DNA of 64,000 bases from positions 248,001 through 312,000 of the forward strand of contig JAGOAX010000005.1 of assembly GCA_017983695.1 (NCBI GenBank), given 5' to 3'. The DNA is from Ferruginibacter sp. Lineage in GTDB: Bacteria; Bacteroidota; Bacteroidia; Chitinophagales; Chitinophagaceae. The notes under the pieces were generated by a model, which saw nothing but the letters and a program-made list of their open reading frames with translations, was not told the DNA's origin and searched no databases. This document shows positions 61,424-64,000 of the stretch, piece by piece; the first letter of the stretch is position 1; every line of letters starts with the position of its first letter. Made by a program: the position numbers and the translations under genes.

Positions 61424-62897
61424 GGATCTCGTTTTTAATTAAGTCACTTACAATTTCAGCACTCTTTAAACAGAGCGGTATGCCACCACCAGGATGTACA
61501 CTTCCGCCACAGAAATATAAATTTTTTATAGTTGCAGTAAAATTAGGATGGCGCAAAAAAGCCGCCAGCTTCGAGTTTGAACTGGTGCCGTATAATGAAC
61601 CCTGATAAGACGCCGTCTTCTCCTCAATTAAAACAGGGTCTAAAACCATTTCTGTTTCTATTAATGATGCAATATTAGTTTCTAAAATTCTGTTTAGTTT
61701 TTCAATAATATTTTTTCTTGCCTCTTCAATAACACTTTCGCTGTATTGACCGGTATTGGCCGGAGCGTTTATCATTACAAACCAATTCTCACTGCCAGCT
61801 GGTGCATGGCTCTGTTCCATTTTTGATGTAATGTTAAGATAAACTGTAGGGTCGGCATACAATTTTTTTGTGCGGAATAAACAATCAAACTCGGCAGCAT
61901 AATTTTTACTGAAGAAAATATTATGCAGTTGTAATTGTGCAAACTCCTTTTTTATACCCCAATAAAAGACCAATGCACTGCTGCTGCGTTCCTGTTTTAA
62001 TATTCTTTTTGCTTTATCAGCATTATTCAGCAGTTGGTTGTAAGTAAAGAATACATCCATATTACTTACCACTATATCTGCTGCTACGTTTTCATCGTTT
62101 ACAACAACACCCCTTACCTTACCTTCGTTATTAATAATTTTTTGCACCGGCGCATTAAAATAAAACTGTACCCCTTTTTTTAAAGCCAGTTGATGCAAGG
62201 CAGTGGTAATACTGTGCATACCTCCTTGCGGATAAAAAACACCTTCATTATATTCCAGGTGTGGAATTAAGCTCAGCATCCCCGGTGCTTTATAAGGGCT
62301 ACTGCCATTGTAAGTTGCATAGCGGTTAAATAACTGTACTGCTTCGGCAGACTTAAATTTTTCGGTATTGTAACCGTGTAAAGTTTTGAAGAGATACCGG
62401 TATTTTGTTGAAGCAATTGCTTTAAGAATTCTTTTATTAAACCATGTTTTTCTTTTGTGTAAAGAATGATTTAAAAATACGGTACCGATATTGCTATAAA
62501 CATTTGCCGATTCTTTTAAATAATTGGTAACTGCCCCAGTTGATTCGCCCAATGCAGTGTGTAATGTTTCAGCGAAAAGCTCCGGATCAGCAGGCGCTTC
62601 AACTACCTTTCCATTTTCATAAAAATATTTACAGGCAATATCCACAGATTGATAACGGAAATAGGCTTCAACCGGTTCTTCTGCCAGTTCAAATAATTCT
62701 TCAATGTTTTTGGGCTGGGTAAATAAAGACGGGCCGGCATCAAATTTAAAACCATTATTTTCAAAAGCACTTAGTTTACCACCGGGATAATCATTTTTTT
62801 CATACACTGTTACAGCAAAACCCTGTACAGCTAAACGAATGGCAGTAGCCATGCCAGCCACACCACTTCCAATAACTATAACTTTTAAACCGCTCAT
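61413..62897 (-). CDS. crtD: Carotenoid desaturase, CrtD-like (CrtI superfamily)
   Basis: 494 residues. The dinucleotide-binding start is 'VIVIGSGVAGMATAIRLA', followed by 'YEKNDYPGGKLSAF' and 'FDAGPSLFTQPKNIEELF'. The C-terminal signature 'YFCGGSVHPGGGIPLCLKSA' differs from the GAGTHPGAGIPGV of CrtI phytoene desaturases and resembles 1-hydroxycarotenoid 3,4-desaturases (CrtD), as I recall them. A CrtI call remains possible. In a cluster with CruF and CrtZ a 3,4-desaturase is the better fit. It overlaps cruF by 11 bp. Confidence 0.75.
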   Translation of the reverse strand: MSGLKVIVIGSGVAGMATAIRLAVQGFAVTVYEKNDYPGGKLSAFENNGFKFDAGPSLFTQPKNIEELFELAEEPVEAYFRYQSVDIACKYFYENGKVVEAPADPELFAETLHTALGESTGAVTNYLKESANVYSNIGTVFLNHSLHKRKTWFNKRILKAIASTKYRYLFKTLHGYNTEKFKSAEAVQLFNRYATYNGSSPYKAPGMLSLIPHLEYNEGVFYPQGGMHSITTALHQLALKKGVQFYFNAPVQKIINNEGKVRGVVVNDENVAADIVVSNMDVFFTYNQLLNNADKAKRILKQERSSSALVFYWGIKKEFAQLQLHNIFFSKNYAAEFDCLFRTKKLYADPTVYLNITSKMEQSHAPAGSENWFVMINAPANTGQYSESVIEEARKNIIEKLNRILETNIASLIETEMVLDPVLIEEKTASYQGSLYGTSSNSKLAAFLRHPNFTATIKNLYFCGGSVHPGGGIPLCLKSAEIVSDLIKNEIRVH

Positions 62898-62902
62898 GAA
62901 AC

Positions 62903-63430
62903 TTATCTGTTAACTGAAACAGCTGCAAGATAGCTTTCCATTTTTGGAAAAGCAATTTTAAACCACACGGTATATTTTTCAGGATGCAATTGCAGGGATT
63001 CTTTTATAACGTCCATACTCATAAAGCAAAAATCTTCAACTTCAGATTTATCCGGAACAATGGCACCATCATATGTTCCTGTAAACACATGATCGAATTC
63101 ATGCTCAGTTAATCCGTTATCAAATGGTGCCTTATAAATAAAATCAAAAACTTTTGTAATCGCTGTGGTAAAACCCATCTCTTCCTGCAATCTTTTTTCA
63201 GCCGCTGCCTTTGTTTCCTGTCCATCGTAAGGGTGACTGCAGCAGGCATTGGTCCATAAACCACCGCTATGGTATTTATCTAAAGCCCTTCGCTGTAATA
63301 ACATTTCACCTTTAGTATTGAAAATAAAAACACTGAATGCCCTGTGCAATAAAGCTTTTTGGTGAGCTTCCATTTTTTCGATAGTGCCGATTGGCATATC
63401 ATTTTCATCTACTAAAATTAATTTATCCAA
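62903..63430 (-). CDS. idi: Isopentenyl-diphosphate delta-isomerase, type I
   Basis: 175 residues, normal length. It interconverts isopentenyl and dimethylallyl diphosphate. Key residues are the active-site Cys and His in 'NACCSHPYDGQE', the Nudix-like 'AAEKRLQEEMGF' and the metal ligands in 'EHEFDHVFTG'. It sits 5 bp upstream of the desaturase gene and 29 bp after the phytoene synthase gene, feeding the carotenoid pathway. Confidence 0.95.
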   Translation of the reverse strand: MDKLILVDENDMPIGTIEKMEAHQKALLHRAFSVFIFNTKGEMLLQRRALDKYHSGGLWTNACCSHPYDGQETKAAAEKRLQEEMGFTTAITKVFDFIYKAPFDNGLTEHEFDHVFTGTYDGAIVPDKSEVEDFCFMSMDVIKESLQLHPEKYTVWFKIAFPKMESYLAAVSVNR

Positions 63431-63459
63431 AATAATGATTGAGTTAATACAAGGCGAAG

Positions 63460-64000
63460 TTATAGAAGATTGAATTGTGTTCTTAAACCGGCTTTAACCA
63501 GGATAACAGCTTTGGAATAATCTGGGATACGGATGCGCTGCTCCATAATTTTTGCCGGCTGTACCTTTTTTATTTTTTTAAACAAGGATAAATAATATTT
63601 ATAGGCCACATACACACCAAATCTTGCTTTAACGGGTAATTGCACAATACCTTCATAGGCTTTCTCGAAATCTGCTGCAATATCGTTTTCAATCTGCTCT
63701 TTCATTGCTGTTGTAAAATTTTTAAAATCCGCATCAGGAAAATAGGTACGGTTCAGTTGCTGGTAATCTGCCTTTATATCCCGTAAAAAATTTACTTTTT
63801 GAAAAGCAGCTCCTAAAGATTGAGCGGCAGGTTTTAATTGCTCGTATATTACTTTATCGCCTTCACAAAAAACATGCAGGCACATTAAGCCCACTACTTC
63901 GGCACTACCATAAATATAAGCGGCGTAACCTGCTGCATCATATTTAGCTTTACTTAAATCCCATTCCATACTTTTAAAAAAAGCATCAATGAGAGTTTTG
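63460..64000 (-). CDS. crtB: Phytoene/squalene synthase, CrtB-like (partial, 5' end off the window)
   Basis: The frame stays open across the edge; upstream of the ATG at 63969 it still reads 'KTLIDAFFKS', giving the family pattern 'F..SMEWDL'. The visible 179 residues are the C-terminal part: 'YIYGSAEVVGLMCLHVF', 'AQSLGAAFQKVNFLRDIKAD' (the second Asp-rich motif reads 'FLRDIKAD'), and a final 'AKIMEQRIRIPDYSKA'. It condenses two geranylgeranyl diphosphates into phytoene. First visible gene of the crt operon. Confidence 0.9.
   Translation of the reverse strand, partial: KTLIDAFFKSMEWDLSKAKYDAAGYAAYIYGSAEVVGLMCLHVFCEGDKVIYEQLKPAAQSLGAAFQKVNFLRDIKADYQQLNRTYFPDADFKNFTTAMKEQIENDIAADFEKAYEGIVQLPVKARFGVYVAYKYYLSLFKKIKKVQPAKIMEQRIRIPDYSKAVILVKAGLRTQFNLL

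Overview
The window is chromosomal DNA of a Bacteroidota bacterium, most probably a Chitinophagaceae-like member of the Chitinophagales. The signs are type IX secretion C-terminal domains (both the 'YPNP' type A and the gliding-associated type B forms), paired DUF1800/DUF1501 genes, a likely GldA tail at the left edge, AT-rich leaders without strong Shine-Dalgarno sites, TAnnTTTG -7 boxes, LytS/LytTR signalling, ECF sigma/anti-sigma pairs and a xanthophyll cluster. I found no tRNA, rRNA, CRISPR array, transposase or phage gene.

Layout. 1-5 kb: tail of an ABC ATPase, enolase, a DivIC/FtsB-like protein, a small anti-sigma-like protein, endonuclease III and two tandem paralogous outer-membrane barrels. 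5-8.7 kb (minus strand): a radical SAM protein behind a large lipoprotein, and a second lipoprotein. 8.8-15.3 kb: the most intriguing block. It holds an outer-membrane barrel, an ECF sigma factor, a membrane anti-sigma-like TPR protein, a convergent inner-membrane TPR-CHAT (caspase-like) protease and a secreted protein. The barrel gene and the secreted-protein/CHAT operon carry the same bipartite promoter-like element. 15.7-20.8 kb: a DUF1800, DUF1501 and type-B T9SS adhesin operon. 20.9-22.8 kb: an accessory patch with a lipoprotein, a 62-bp remnant of a second DUF1800 gene, a PLD-like gene and a long REP/MITE-like hairpin, partly bracketed by a direct repeat.

22.8-46 kb is mainly housekeeping and envelope genes: KorA without KorB, an arginase-like protein with altered metal ligands, a RCK potassium channel, PBP4-type DacB, a PKD-repeat T9SS protein, MutL, a Uma2 nuclease, a GH3/beta-lactamase fusion, an MHS transporter with a small membrane protein, acetyl-CoA synthetase, an FG-GAP/UnbV protein, an alpha/beta hydrolase and QueA. 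46-49.7 kb: an L,D-transpeptidase, then an ECF sigma/anti-sigma/outer-membrane barrel operon with a recognisable ECF-type promoter of its own. 49.7-60 kb: Kbl, S1/P1 nuclease, secreted proteins, a propeller lipoprotein, a LytS/LytTR two-component pair, a LutB-like protein and a DUF7033-type polysaccharide deacetylase. 60.2-64 kb (minus strand): a tight carotenoid operon, crtB-idi-crtD/crtI-cruF-crtZ, whose first gene runs off the right edge. Its gene content points to a hydroxylated monocyclic carotenoid of the saproxanthin/myxol type.

The genes fit a gliding-type, surface-active, pigmented aerobe that invests heavily in secreted proteins and in sigma/anti-sigma control of its envelope. Many intergenic gaps hold short palindromic repeats that look dispersed. 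All functional calls come from reading motifs; no database search was run.
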